Part shown: piece by piece, positions 47,550-59,608 of the stretch
How the letters are laid out: the number at the start of each line of letters is the position of its first letter
How positions within the stretch are numbered: the stretch's first letter is position 1
Assembly: GCA_009760855.2 (NCBI GenBank)
Contig: WPIO01000208.1
Location: 180,001 to 244,000 of the forward strand
Reading direction: 5' to 3'
DNA from: Cristatella mucedo
Taxonomy: Eukaryota > Bryozoa > Phylactolaemata > Cristatellidae
Length of the DNA: 64,000 bases
The notes under the pieces: generated by a model
What the model was told of the DNA's origin: nothing
The model's database searches: none
Seen by the model: the letters and a program-made list of their open reading frames with translations, nothing else
Program-made: the position numbers and the translations under genes

Positions 47550-50253
47550 CAGGGGTGTCCAACACGTGGCCCGCGGGCCACAACCCGGCCCGCCGAGGTC
47601 TTCTATGCGGCACGCAACGTTATCCCAAAAATATTTGTCACCCCATGTTTTTCGTTAATTTTTAATCATTACAAACGGCGATATAAGGCGCTGTGATGTA
47701 CTTCACGCGCGCGTGAAGGGTGAAGGTGTCCGAATGGCTATTTTCGTGTGAAGGTAAAACAATCGATTTATTTTGCTAGCCTTCATGTGAACATTTTGGC
47801 GTGAAGGGGTAATATATTTGTGCTACAGCGGTGCCATTACGATCACATTTATAACGCTTCCGCAAGCGGAATTAACTGTTTCACACTGTGGATAGAAAAA
47901 AGAGCCGTTTCTCAGCTGCTGCTGCACGAACTGGAATCAGTCAGGTAGGTTTTTCAAAAAGCGCGTATTGCTCAACTTTCTTACTAATACTAAGATATTG
48001 CTGTGATAAAATATAAATTAATCAATTCGTAACTGATCTGTTTTTTATTTCACAGAGAAAAATGGCGGCGAATGTGAATACTAGCAAAAAATGAAAAATT
48101 GACGCAGAAGGAAGATTTTTCAAAGCATCTTGGACTGTAGACTATTTTGTAATGGAACGCTTTGGTAGGATAATGTGCCTAATATGCCAAGAAACAATTG
48201 CCGTTGCAAAGGAATACAATGTTAAGCGACATTTTTCAACAAAGCATGGCGACAGGTACAACAGCCTGACTGGTCAACTTCGAACTGATCGCGTGAACTC
48301 GTTGAAACAGAGCGTCATCGGACAGCAGTCATTGTTTGCAGCAGTCAACAACAAGTATGAGGCTTTAACCAAAGTAAGTTTTTTAATAGCTGAAGCTATA
48401 GCTAAGCGGGGAAAGCATTTTCCGATGGTGAATTTGTTAAGGAATGCCTCAGGCTGTTTACTGGTGTGGTCTGTCCAAAAAAGAAGTCAGAAGTAGAGAA
48501 AGTCAGTCTTTCTCATCAAACGGTTGCCAGAAGAGTTGACGAGCTCGCATCCAACATAGAAGAAAGTCTCACTAAAAGACTTGCTGAATGCGAATTTTAT
48601 TCTCTTGCGCTCGACGAAAGCACGGACAATAGCGATACGGCTTAACTGTCGGTGTTTGTACGCGGAGTAAAAGAAAAGTTTGTCATTATCGAAGGACTGT
48701 TGGATGTATGTTCAATGAAAGGCACTACAACGGGGAGGGATATTTTGGATCAGGTCAAGAGGGTCCTCATAAGATTTAATCTACCTGAAACTAAATTGAT
48801 TGGTTTAACCACAGACGGAGCCCCTTCAATGACAGGTAGACACAATGGATTTGTATCTTTAATGGTAAAATTAGTACTTCACAAAATTGTCAGTCATCAC
48901 TGCATCATCCACCAAGAACACAATGTGCAAAGGTCTTGAGCATGCAATATGTAATGGACAATGTAGTTTCAACAGTCAATGTGATAAGGTCGCGTGCGCT
49001 AAACCACAGACAATTTCAGGCTTTCCTTGAAGAGTTGGGATCAGATCATTGTGATGTTATTTATTTCTGCCAAGTCCGTTGGCTAAGTAGGGAAAACACG
49101 TTAGCCAGGTTTTGGTCACTTCGGGACGAAATAAAAACATTTATGACAGAAAAGGGAAAAGATGTTGGCTTCCTCGATGACCAGCAGTGGCTAAATGACT
49201 TGGCTTTTTTGGTGGACATGACCAAACATCTAGCAGATCTTAGTGTCAAACTCCAAGGTAAGGATCAACAGTTCCATAAAATGTATGAGTGTTTTGTCGC
49301 GTTTTTGCAAAAGCTGAAACTTCTCCGGAAACACTTAGATCAGAAGAAACTGTTACATTTCACAACACTAGCAACAAGATCACCTGAAACACTGGCTCAT
49401 ATGAAGTACTCCAATCTTGTTAGCAAACGTGATGATGAATTCGAAGAGAGGTTTCAGGATTTCCAACAACATGCGGATGACATGAACATGATTAGTAATC
49501 TATTTAGTATTGATCCCTCTGATGCACCTGATGAATTTCAACTCGAACTAATCGACATTCATAATGACAGCAATTTAAAAACTGCTTATGATCAGCATGA
49601 CTTTGTTGCCTTTTACAAGCAGTATGTTTCATCAGAATCTTTTCCTAACCTAGCCAAACATGCTCGCAGGTATATTGCACTTTTTGGCAGCACATATTGC
49701 TGTGAACCGCTTTTTTCAGACTGGAAAATGTAAAAACAAAGACTCAATCCGTTCTCACAGATGAACATTTATCAGGAATCCTTAGAATTGCCACATCCAC
49801 TGTTGCAGAAGATGTCAACTTTTTATGCAAACAAACAATGCCAAATATCTCATTGATGCCTGCAGTGCAGAAGACATTAAATACCTGTGGCATTTAATTA
49901 ATCCGAAGATATTAATATTATGTGAGTCCTTGTCATGTAATTTTGTAAGTTTTATAAGTTTCTGTCTTAATATTATTAAAATAAAAATCCAAAAGTAAAA
50001 GATTGGCCATAATATCTATCAAATTATTTTCCAGAACACATGATTATAATGTTATTATTTATTATTTTTAATTATAATTATGCTAAAAAATACTATTGTA
50101 TTGCAGTTTATTTATTAAGTATAATAGTAATAGTCATACTAAATTACGATCTTATTTTCTGATGGGGTCAACTACGCCAATTTACATGTGGCCCCCGGAC
50201 CTGTTAAATTTTTTTTAATGCGGCCCCCAACGCAAAAAGGTTGGACACCCCTG
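47550..50253 (+). mobile_element. hAT DNA transposon, Charlie-like, 2.7 kb
   Basis: Complete element: terminal inverted repeats 'caggggtgtccaac' and 'gttggacacccctg', with subterminal 'ggcccgcggg...cggcccgc' and 'gcggcccccaa' that are typical of Charlie-type hATs, and an 8-bp target duplication. It encodes one transposase, now interrupted. It inserted into block Y of tandem unit 1 after that block was duplicated, because the other copy (58949) has the empty site. Confidence 0.95.
48152..49950 (+). pseudogene. hAT transposase, interrupted
   Basis: Transposase gene of the element in several pieces. 48152-48496 begins with a BED-like zinc finger (C-L-I-C-Q, then H-x4-H pattern in V-K-R-H-F-S-T-K-H). 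After a frame change the A-L-D-E-S-T-D-N-S-D-T-A motif (first catalytic Asp region) is followed by a TAA at 48643-48645 where a Gln codon is usual. 48652-48939 carries G-L-T-T-D-G-A-P-S-M-T-G. 48936-49733 holds the insertion domain and the C-terminal hAT dimerisation motif, broken by a one-base deletion near 49725 after which the frame continues (about 49750-49900). At least three disabling changes, so it cannot act on its own. The arrangement resembles the GTF2IRD2/ZBED-like hAT transposases. Confidence 0.9.
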
Positions 50254-50261
50254 CTTTACAA
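50254..50261. repeat. Target-site duplication, right (ctttacaa)
   Basis: Partner of 47542-47549. Confidence 0.85.
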
Positions 50262-51240
50262 GTGTCGGCTTGCCCCACCCCCGTGATTGAATTATTCATT
50301 TATAGTACTACTTGCACGTTACCTTCGTTTATCTGTAGAAAAACCTAAAGTTCATTTCAAAGTAACAAGTGTACGGTTGCAACCACGTTGTGCCCCCCTG
50401 CAGTGCACCTGAAAAACTGACTAAAACCGATGGCATGCTAAGTAAGCTCAAGAATGTCAAATTAGCACCCGTGGCTTTTTTCTGTGACTCCAAAAAGTAA
50501 CTAGAACAAAGTTGTTGCTACGGCTATGCCTCTGTATGCGGTTGTGCGTGCTGGCATTGTGCACGCTATTCGCGATGACTGCTCGATCAGCTCCCTGTCC
50601 AGCATGTGTAAAGTGACTACAATCTAACAAACTTGTGCTCATAGGGCACAGTGTAAATTTATTCTTAATATTATTACAACCAGCGCGCAGTTACAGTTAT
50701 AATCAAACAGCTTAATTCTCCCCAAGAGAACTAAACCTCTTTCTAAGCGACATTTGAGGAACCTAACGATATGCGTTCGCTTCCAAGTCGAAGCCGGATT
50801 TTTAAGTCAGCTAGTGCCTCATCATGCAGCCGGCAGTCTTCGGCTTCATGGCGTGATGTGTGCGCTTTACTACACGCTTATGTGGTATACAAATATCCGT
50901 AGCTTCAAAAGTCGGTAAAGAAGTCCACCGTTGACTGCTGCGACGGAGGTGCATTCCATTAAGCAACGTCCTGTTGAAAAGTTGGATGCCTAATGATCGT
51001 GCACTTTGATTTTATTTTTTATCGCAAGCTAATTGAAGAAGTAAAGCCTGCTTTTTACGTTTCCAGCTCAGCAAGGTGAGCCGAGACTGTGCGGTGGAGG
51101 CTCCGTAGTAGCGGTCCGGCAGTGTTGCAGGAGCGTGCGGCTCGCTGGATTGGTAGCGTGCAGCTCGGGGATGCAGACGACGGAGACTACTCTAGGCACG
51201 GCGGTTTACCCTTACTTCTCATCGATCGCTTGGTGCGACT
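50262..51240. repeat. Duplicated block Y, copy 1, right of the hAT insertion
   Basis: Matches 58957-59608: 'ctgactaaaaccgatggcatg', 'ctgtgactccaaaaagtaac', 'gcggttgtgcgtgctggcat', 'cccaagagaacta'. Intron-like sequence with no further exon seen. Confidence 0.8.
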
Positions 51241-51404
51241 TTAGACGACAGCAACCATTACAAGCACTGCCAAGGCGCCAGTGAAGCAGAGCATTGCCAG
51301 CTCTGTGCACAGTCTTTTCTCCAGCAACTCGGTGCATTCCGTCTGCGAGACCCGTGACTCCGAAGTCGCGAGAGCTCGCCGAGAAGCACAGGCAGAGTAG
51401 CGCT
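51241..51404 (-). pseudogene. Transmembrane exon of tandem unit 1 (U1) with premature stop
   Basis: Paralogue of the gene D membrane exon (59609-59812). Acceptor and lead-in phase are kept (tttgaag, then two bases). The frame stays open through the linker (SRRALATSESRVSQTEC) and helix (GALAVLVMVAVV), but the codon after the helix has become TAA (51241-51243), removing the basic stop-transfer residues and the rest. The old donor survives as 'agaa|gtaagg' just beyond. Two in-frame codon-sized deletions relative to gene D suggest a period under selection before the stop arose. Confidence 0.65.
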
Positions 51405-52190
51405 CTTCAAAGAACGAACCCGTATAAGTTGCACAGCTCTCAAAAGGTGGATAGCAAAGCTGGGGTTGAAAATCGGGTGGAGGAGAGTGGGACGTGGGGG
51501 AGGAGTTACGTCATGCGCTGCAGTAAGAAGACTTCGAAATAGGTGGAGTGAGAAATCGGGGGGAGGGTTGGGATGACACTGGCGTAGGAAATCGGGAGGC
51601 GGAGTAGGCAACTGTAAGTGCTCTCTTGGTCGCGGCTGCTTTGCACAGACAGCTTAGATAGATCTGCCCCACCGCGAATCGTGCCACGCTATAAGATGTC
51701 CACCAGCTTGGAACGGCTGGTGATGACGCGAAACATCTACAGAGCGATACCGAAACTGAGGCAGCAGCAGCAGGTGGGCCTGCTCAAGAGCTCGCCTGGA
51801 ACTCGCCGTTAATTTCGTGCTCCTTGAGGTCAATCACCTGGGCTGCACAGAGCTGCGGCCGATCAGGACTGAAGTCGCACTACAGTGGGCCGCGTAAATG
51901 TCGTAATGCTCTACCAATCAGAGAGCACTACAATCGGCGGCCTGCCTTGTTGCAGAAGCAGCAGCTGCTGAGCCTCATCTCTGTGATCTACTACAGCAGT
52001 GGTGAAAGCCAGGAGCAGTGACTGGAGCAGCAGCAGTGGTGCCAGCAGCGGCAGCAGAACCAACAGAGACTTGGAGTAGGCGTTTTTAGGTGAGGGTGGT
52101 GACTATGGTAGCTAATAGTAGGGGACGTGCGTTCGGCATGCAAGACGAAGCAGTGCCTTAGCGGTAGCTTACAATAGCACATACAGCAGG
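51405..52190. repeat. Duplicated intron segment and block Z, copy 2
   Basis: Nearly identical to 59813-60620 (block Z proper 51640-52190). Similar but more diverged to 31190-31740. Confidence 0.9.
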
Positions 52191-52232
52191 AAGGGAGGGT
52201 GCTAAAGCAACTTGCTCCAAGAGCCGAGGCAT

Positions 52233-52235
<3 letters not shown>

Positions 52236-52279
<44 letters not shown>

Positions 52280-52288
52280 AAGAGAGAA
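52236..52288. repeat. (GA)n tract
   Basis: Short GA microsatellite at the end of block Z, as in the other Z copies. Confidence 0.9.
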
Positions 52289-52309
52289 TGGCAGTTTGCA
52301 CACCTTCAG

Positions 52310-52640
52310 CACTCATAAGCACATTAAGTACGAGTCGCAGGAACCCACTAATTGCTGTCATAAATAGATGCGATTTTAGTTTCTTTTAAATGTGGACAGG
52401 TCAAGTGATGTCATAAGGCAAGTCGGGAGTACATTCCAGGCGTTGGTACCATGCGAACCAAAGGCACGGTCTCCACGAGATTCGAGTGTTGTACGAGGTA
52501 TGAGTAAACCGTCTGATTCCCGAAAGCGGGTGGCACGATGCTTAGCATGGCGGGAGAGTAGATCTGATAGGTACAATGAAGCCAAAGAATAAGGGGACCT
52601 AAAAGTGAGCGAAATGAACCTTGAAGTCGATGTGTTACTA
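52310..52640 (-). mobile_element. LINE-A 3' fragment
   Basis: Minus-strand C-terminal piece (SLYLSDLLSRHAKHRATRF; AWNVLPTCLMTSLDLSTFK), paralogous to 28070-28400. It lacks the terminal stem-loop, which was cut off at the GA tract. Confidence 0.85.
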
Positions 52641-53150
52641 TCCTCCGCTGAAAGAGCTTCGATGGTGTCTCTTGATTACAAGATGAAGTGTAGAGCTCTT
52701 ATATTTCTGACCTTCAAGACCCGTTGTGACTTGGATCCTTCATACCTAGCTGTCCATACCATGTGTCAGGTCCAGTATGGACAATCAATTAGCTGTTCCA
52801 TTCCTTCACTTAAAAGACCGTTGGCGACATAAGCTGTTGCTCTGCAGCGCCTAGACTGTGGACCTCATTCTCAGTTCTTACGCAAAGATAACTTCTCTCT
52901 TGCTGCCGACTTTGACCCATCCTTTACAGCCGGGCTGAGCTGTAACTTCCTGGCTACTCACTACATCGACTGCTCTCCTGACTCAGCTATGCTTGCCCCT
53001 TACTCGTTGTTGCGTGAGATGAAGTCTGATGACTACCGTATGGTTAACAAAAGCCGCTTAGGCTTAGAGTGTTGAAAACTTTGTTGCGTAGCATCCACAC
53101 AGGATTTTTGGCTTTCTGGAATAGCAGACGGAGACGCTTTACTCAACTTT
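52640..53150 (+). mobile_element. LINE-B 3' fragment
   Basis: Plus-strand, frame-broken copy matching 28410-28890; head-to-head with the LINE-A piece. Confidence 0.85.
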
Positions 53151-54210
53151 ACATTTACATCGCGAAGCCACTTTTAAGTTATTAATGCAGTTAATACCAG
53201 TCAGCTCGTATACTTACGCGTAGTTGTTCAATTTGAAACTCTTCAAAGGCAATGAATTGTTCGGAAGCATAGTGCTGAATGTTTTCAGTGGGCTCAATCT
53301 GAGGTTCTGCTCGTATGCAGATAATTATTTTAAACTTGAAATTATGCCGTTGCGTGACTTTATTGGGGCTCTGAATGTGAGTACTGCGTATACAATATTC
53401 ATCTCAAATTCGTAGAGAATTGAGGAAATAGCAGCCGTGACTCGTGACGGGGCGGCGGTGCAGCCCGCTCGCATGCCGCATCGACAGGTGCTATATAAAT
53501 TACGAATACAGCGTCTGTTAAAGTGTGCCTCTTATAATTCGTTGCGGTGATTACTAGCCGGCGAGTACGGTTGCCCACCAGTAAACGCGAGTTTTCTAAA
53601 TTATACTGATCGGATAGGTCAGTGGTAAGTGCTTCACGAAATTTCATAGTTGCTGCTGGACATCCTGACAGTGACAACCAGGCTAGCATCTAGATCAAGG
53701 ATATAGTAATCGCAACGCTAATTTTTAAGCTCATATGCCGTGACTTAAGGCTTAAGGGGTAACATGTGCCATTGTTGTATGGCGATTTTTTGACGATGCA
53801 AGTAGCTTGGCCATATGGAGCGGAAATGCGGGAAGCGGAAACAGGCTCAATTTCGCAGTGGATCGGCCACGAGGCTTCCACATGGTGCTCTCATCCTTCG
53901 AGCGATAACACACGCAGGGGTTGCAGGTGGCATACGAAGCTGGGAGAAACCAATTCCAGACTGTGCGCAAGCCGGCCAAAAGCCCCGGTAGCCTGCGGCA
54001 CGCTAGCTTATAAGAGATGATGAACCGCAAGAATAAGAGAGTCACTGCGTTTTATTCCGTCGTGTTTTCCAGAGTCACGGAGCCTGTGTTATTTTAGCCT
54101 CACCTTGTCTAGTTTCTGAGTTCCCAGCCAGTGCAGACTCGCTATCGACGTAGCATATGAGCGGGCTGGGCTGGCGCTCCGTCATCGATGCGACGGTCGC
54201 TGGAAAGGGA
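53151..54210. repeat. Duplicated block X, copy 2 (left of LINE-A insertion)
   Basis: Matches 28891-30010. It includes the decayed zinc-knuckle region near 53795-53840, in which the first Cys is lost and a TAG interrupts. The LINE-A target duplication 'aaaggga' ends at 54210. Confidence 0.85.
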
Positions 54211-57200
54211 GTCCATCCCTGCGATGACAGCATCCCCCTAGAATAATGTCCCCCGGTTCCTGGCGGAACCTCAGTGTCTACATTTAAACAAGTCACTAGT
54301 GATGTCGTCCTGAAGTTCATATCCCAATCAAATAAGACAACAAGTTCTTTGGATCCTATTCCCACCGTCCTGCTCCTAAGTTTCGTTGATCTACAGCTGC
54401 CATGCATAACCAACATCATTATTATGTCATTAGCCTCAGGTCATGTCCCGGCACCTTTCAAAAAAGCTGTAGTCAGGCCACTTCTTCAGTAAGCGATACT
54501 GGACCAAGAGAACTCGAGCAACTACCGCCCAGTCTCCCATCTACCATTCCTATCAAAGACACTGGAACGGGTAGTGGCGGACAAGCTGAACTCATATATT
54601 GAAACTTCCAACCTTGCTTGTAAGTTTCAATCCGGCTTTAGAGCTAATCACTCCACAGAATCAGCATTGCTGAGGGTGTACAACGACCTACTTGGGAATT
54701 CAGACATTAGTAGAGTATCTCTGCTGGTTTTGCTCAATCTTTCGGCAGCTTTTGATACTATCGATCACCAAGTTCTTTTAGAGCGCCTTTCATGTCGCCT
54801 GGGCATCACCGGCATTGCTCTGCAATGGTTCAGGTCCTATCTCAGTGGGAGACCCCAGAGTATAGACGTGAATGGACACAGATCATCCGAGGTACCTCTG
54901 AAATATGGGGTACCTCAGGGATCCGTGCTAGGTCCGGTTTTTTTACGGTTTATACTCTCCCTCTTGCTGATATGATTGCCAAGTATAATCTAGGCATTAA
55001 CTTCTGTGAGGATGACACTTAGTTGTACCTTTGCTTTGATCCCTACCAGCCTTCGAGCACCTCAAATATTCTGAACTCACTAGCTGCATGTATTGATGAC
55101 ATCCGCATATGGCTGGCAGCAAATTCTCATACACGAAACGATGATAAAACTAACATACTAGTTATGGGCAAACCAGTGTGATTCAGAGATTGGAAAGGCT
55201 GACACTCAAAAGTGGCTCTGCCAGCATATCTCTTGTTGAATCAGCTCGAAATCTAGGTGCCATATTTCAAAGCGACCTCTCGTTGGACGACCACATCAGC
55301 TCCACAATCAATTCTGCCTACTTTCAACTTCATAACCTTGCTAAAATTCGGGCCTGCTTAGATATGGAGGACACGTATAAGTTAGTCCATGCATTTGTAA
55401 TGCCGAAGGTTCGGCAGGGTAGGCTTGACCTGCCGCTTACCTAGCGGCGTAGCCTAGCGCCTATTGCCGTTCGGTGCGCGCCTATGCGCAATAAGCTGGC
55501 CACCACGAAACGAGCGTTTCTGGCGCTGACCTGCTTACCGTTACTAAAGGGGGTCGTGAGTCCGCGGCGTTAATTAGAAAGCGAGACACACACATTGGGG
55601 ATTTTACTGAGCTTTATTCGCAAGCGCACGAACTCGCTGCGCGTCTAGCCCAGTTTTATCTCCACACTCGTCGCACGTTCTCAACAGCACCAACACTTTT
55701 GCGGAGGAATACTTCTCCACACTGAGCGCGAACCGGAGTCTAAACCCTTACCGGAGAACTAGGACTCAGTTTCCACCAGTGCAGCAGGAATACTCCACAC
55801 ACGCACACTCAAGCACTCCTGCGGAGGAAACGCGTCTCCATACTTAAGCTGCTTACGTCTAAAATGGGGAACGACCCAAGTAGACAGAGCTTGAACCGGA
55901 GCCTAAACCCTAACCGGAGAACTAGGACTCCACACACGCAAACTACGTCTAGCTCGCACCGGCAAATCCTTATGCCGAGACCACGTGCTAGCGCGCACAC
56001 ACAAGACATGAAAGAAACACAAAATGCCAGCTCGGGCGCGATACGACCGTATTCGGTGGACTCCACCGAATCCTCCTAGCGCTGTCTCGTCCTGTTCCGT
56101 CAATCGCCAGCGAACAGCCCGCCCTCCTCCCTCGCTTTCAGAGAAACGAGTCCAACGGCGTCGAAGCGCAGAGCCGGAAAAAAGACACCCGACCCAAAGA
56201 AACCAAGAGACAAAAGACCCAGGGCGAGCGTCGCTCGACTCTTAAATACTTAGCTGAAACCATGGGGCAAGAGCTTAGTGGTGTTGGGCCCGACACCAGG
56301 GCCCATTACGGTAAGGAATTAATACCGGCACTAGGCCACTATGTCTTCTCTGCCCAGCTTGAATGGCGAATGGGTTCCAGACGATTCTTTTTGGACAGAG
56401 TGATGGCGGAGGTTGACAGGCCAGCCAACATCAATCAGCAGCTTCCGCGGGTATCGGACCAATTCTAAAGGCCGAATCGCCACCGCTGGTCAGAGAGCTT
56501 CCTGGCTTGCTCTTAAGCTCTTGCTCTCTAACCGCACTGACGCTCCTCTCCGGCTCACTGCTCCAGAACACAAGAGTTCTAGCCCGCCTCCAAACAGCTC
56601 TTGTTCGCGCTAAAATTCAGCCAAGGCCAGCAGGGCGCAACACATTTGTGACATCCCTTCTTGACTTCTGTAGCTCACTGCTTGCTGGGCTACCGGCATG
56701 TGCAATCAGGCGATTGCAGTTGGTGCAAAACTCTACAGCTAGACTTGTCTGTCAAGAGCGTCGTAGTTGCCACATCACACCACTTCTCGCCGACCTGCTT
56801 CTGCTACCAGTCAAGCAACGGATTTACATCAAGGTTTTGTCGCTCACTTTTAGGTCCCTTCATTCTATGGCTCCAACCTATCTCTCCGACATACTCCCCC
56901 ATCAGGCCAAGCATCGTACCACCCGCTTTTCGGAATCCAGCAGTTTACCAATACCTTGTACAAACCTCAAATCCTTTGGAGACCATGGATTTAATTCGTA
57001 TGCTTCCAAAGCCTGGAACTCACTCCCGACTTGCGTCAGAACATCCCCTGACCTGACCACATTAAAAAAGAACTTAAAAACACACCTACTTGGAGCATCA
57101 TTTAGTGGATTCCTGTGATTCGTCCTTGATGTGCTTATGCGTGCTGACAATGTTCATGTCACCCCTAACTATGTAGTTCATGTAGTTTATCAAGCACGAT

Positions 57201-57308
57201 ATTACTCATCATCCAGTCGCGTTTCCCTTTGCAGCAAATGTAAAGCGCCTTGAAAGAGATTGAGTTCTCTGAAGGAACTTTATAAAGTGCATTATTATTA
57301 TTGCTGTT
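54211..57308 (+). mobile_element. LINE-A, longest copy, carrying a nested insertion
   Basis: Inserted into block X: flanked by aaaggga (54204-54210) and aatggga (57309-57315), and absent from the paralogous site near 30010. The reverse transcriptase is readable in pieces: S-L-D-P-I-P-T (54340s), S-S-N-Y-R-P-V-S (54515), F-R-A-N-H-S-T-E-S-A-L, L-L-N-L-S-A-A-F-D-T-I-D-H (54735-54780), G-V-P-Q-G-S-V-L-G-P, F-C-E-D-D-T. The motif A Asp reads Asn, the Y-A-D-D box reads C-E-D-D followed by a TAG, and several frameshifts exist, so it is dead. The C-terminus continues after the nested element (56645-57118), then the 3' stem-loop and ATT tail. No endonuclease domain is present (5'-truncated). Confidence 0.9.
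55401..56642. mobile_element. 1.24 kb nested insertion of unknown type
   Basis: It interrupts the LINE-A frame between V-H-A-F-V and T-S-L-L-D-F-C. Flanks repeat catttgtaa (55392-55400) and catttgtga (56643-56651), a 7-9 bp target duplication. The insert begins TG and ends CA but shows no clear terminal inverted repeats. Inside are two copies of an 'accggag...ctaaacccttaccggagaa' segment about 165 bp apart (55731, 55896), a palindrome 'attcggtggactccaccgaat' at 56050-56070, and no credible gene. Candidates are a solo long terminal repeat or a non-autonomous DNA transposon; the duplication length favours the latter. Confidence 0.65.
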
Positions 57309-57845
57309 AATGGGAATCAGAAAGAATAGGCAGAGGGCCGGCGAAGAGAGCTCTACTCCAGTCAAGCTCCGCGTGTCGAAAATTAACTAGCTGGGTCCCC
57401 GGGCGTTCTGTGCTTCGCGCCCGACGGTGACTAAACCACGCCTTGCGAGCATTTACTTCAGTCGTCTTCGTCCGAGTGCTCAATTTAGCTAAGCGTGGCC
57501 ATTGTAAACTAGCTTCTGAAGTTTGGAAAATCTCTGGGTCTAGTGGTGGTCTTCTCCCGTCAGGCTGCCTTTTTCATGAATTTCTCTTAGTAAACGCCTA
57601 GCGTGCGAGGCTGCTGGTGAAAATGCGCAGATTTGCGTGGCTGCGCATGACAAAGTAAAGTAGCTGGCTCGACAGCTTTCTTTCTACAGTGGCGGAATAG
57701 CCGAAGTGCTTTTCAATTCAGCTAGCCATTAATGCATGCACACGCCGCACAAGCTGCACTAGCCGCTTCTCATTCGTCAGAGCTCGCTTCTAAGCGCACT
57801 GTCGCTAAACGTTGACGTCGGCGGTATTGAGAAGATCCAGCTTTA
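57309..57845. repeat. Duplicated block X, copy 2 (right of LINE-A insertion)
   Basis: Nearly identical to 30011-30582, closer than other duplicated blocks, which points to recent duplication or gene conversion. Confidence 0.9.
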
Positions 57846-58351
57846 TTAAGCAGCGTCTATTCCTATTCGGTGCACGCACGCGTAGTAGGTGCGATGAGTG
57901 TACAAGCGAACTTCACGCGGACGTTGCGTCTTCGTTGCGATGAGACAGCGGCTTGAACACGCAGCATGGCCGAGTTCTGTGTCATCCAAATCTATGCTAC
58001 AGTTTCGCCTACAAAAATAGGCGCTCGAATTCGGGACGAGCGCTCCATATAGCGGCGGCCGCGATTCTGGGGCGCGTCGGATCGATGCTGCACGCCGCCG
58101 CCGCACAGCGTCGATCCGATGGATGGCGCGCTCGCCGCCGCCGCACCGACCTCGCTCGAAAGCCTTTAGAGGCCGTTTTTCTTGAGATTCAGCCTTGAGG
58201 TTGACCTTCAGCTCGCGCGAGGTGGGCGCGGCCGTCTTATTCATGGCGGCAGCGGCGCCCACCTCGGCAGCAGCGGCAGCGTCGGTCCTGGCGGCTTCGA
58301 CTTTCTCGACGACGCGTCCGTCGGGGCACGTCTTTCGGTATAGGCTCCGTC
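57846..58351 (-). CDS. Gene D, candidate cytoplasmic-tail exon
   Basis: Third proposed exon of gene D. After the acceptor 'cgcaccgcag', two bases complete the codon opened by the membrane exon (donor agaa|gtaagt at 59608). The frame reads R-S-L-Y-R-K-T-C-P-D-G-R-V-V-E-K-V-E, an Ala-rich stretch, S-R-E-L-K-V-N-L-K-A-E-S-Q-E-K-R, then an Arg-rich and Cys-containing part to a stop at 57846. The first third is conserved in the copies at 46719-46919 and 30583-31038. A weak donor (gcgag|gtcggt) after about 65 codons could shorten the coding part. No known signalling motif is recognised. Confidence 0.5.
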
Positions 58352-59608
58352 CTGCGGTGCGCCAAACAAGGAGTGCCGCAGCATCAGCTCGCTGCAGAAA
58401 GCGTCGGCGCCGCACCAACTAGGAAGCAGCAAGAAAGCTGCACTGATGCCCCACCGCCGTTCCGCCGAGCTGGTGCTAGGAGCATGGCGACCGTATAAAC
58501 TATTGCCCAATTCAGCGTATCGATTAAACGAACGTCCAGACCAAGAAATATTTGAGAATTTTTAAGGCTCAGCACGGATTTAGATTCCGAATCCTCTATT
58601 GTAACCGCGATGCATTTCCAGTGAATTGTCAGCGGATTTATTTTCTCGCGTCTTCTCTCCCGGTTAGCGCTATTAGTCGCTGATTATTTGATGAGGATAT
58701 CGGCGAGCTGCATTTCTCCAGACTCTCTGAGTACTCAAATGGCTTGAAATATTGTTTGATTGATCAATATTGAAAATAAAACTAACCTATTGAAAATTTA
58801 ATTTACTTCTCCCTATCAACAAGTGTGTAGTTCAGGGCGCTACTTATCTGCTGCCCCACGGCCCTCTTAATCTGGCGGCACGCCCTTAAACAGGGCGTGC
58901 CGTAAGCTACGATTGCCTTAACCATGCGAAGGTCAAGGTTCAGCATCCCTTTAAAAGTTTCGGCTCCCCTCCCCGTGAAAGAATTCTTGTTTTCACTTTG
59001 GCGTTGTGTGTACCGCGTACCGTTGCAACCAGAGTGTCCCCCGCAGTGCCACTGGAAAAACTGACTAAAACCGATTGCATGCTAAGCAGGCAGTGCTCTA
59101 GAATGTCAAATTAGCGCCCACGGCTTATTTCTGTGACTCCAAAAAGTAACTAGAACTAAGTGGTTGCTACGGCTATGTCCTTTGTATGCGGTTGTGCGTG
59201 CTGGCATTGTGCACGATATCGGCGCTTACCACTCCATCGGCTTCCTCTCCAGCATGTGCAAAGTGACTACAAACTAAACAACTTGTCCTCATAGGGCAAC
59301 ATATAGATTTATTATTAATACTATTACAACCAGCGCACAGTAATAGTCATAATTAAAAAGCCTAATGCTTCCCAAGAGAACTAAATCTCTTTCTAAGCAA
59401 CATTTGAGGAACCTAACGACATGCGTTCACTTCCTAGTCGCAGCCGGCTATTTAAGCTAGTCAGCTAGTGCCTCAACGTGCGGCCGAGCAGTCTTCGGCT
59501 TTATGGCGTGTTATGTGCGCTTTACTACTCGCTCACGTGGTATAGAAATATCAAACGACGTAGATGCAGACAACGGAGACCGCTCTAGGTATGGCGGCTT
59601 AGACTTAC
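58352..59608. repeat. Duplicated block Y, copy 2 (gene D intron)
   Basis: Matches 46920-47541 plus 50262-51240 without the hAT element. The empty target site ctttaaaa is at 58949-58956. No further exon seen. Confidence 0.85.

Noticed and set aside
55401-56642. Solo long terminal repeat
   Set aside because: TG...CA ends fit, but the 7-9 bp target duplication is longer than the 4-6 bp expected; left unclassified.
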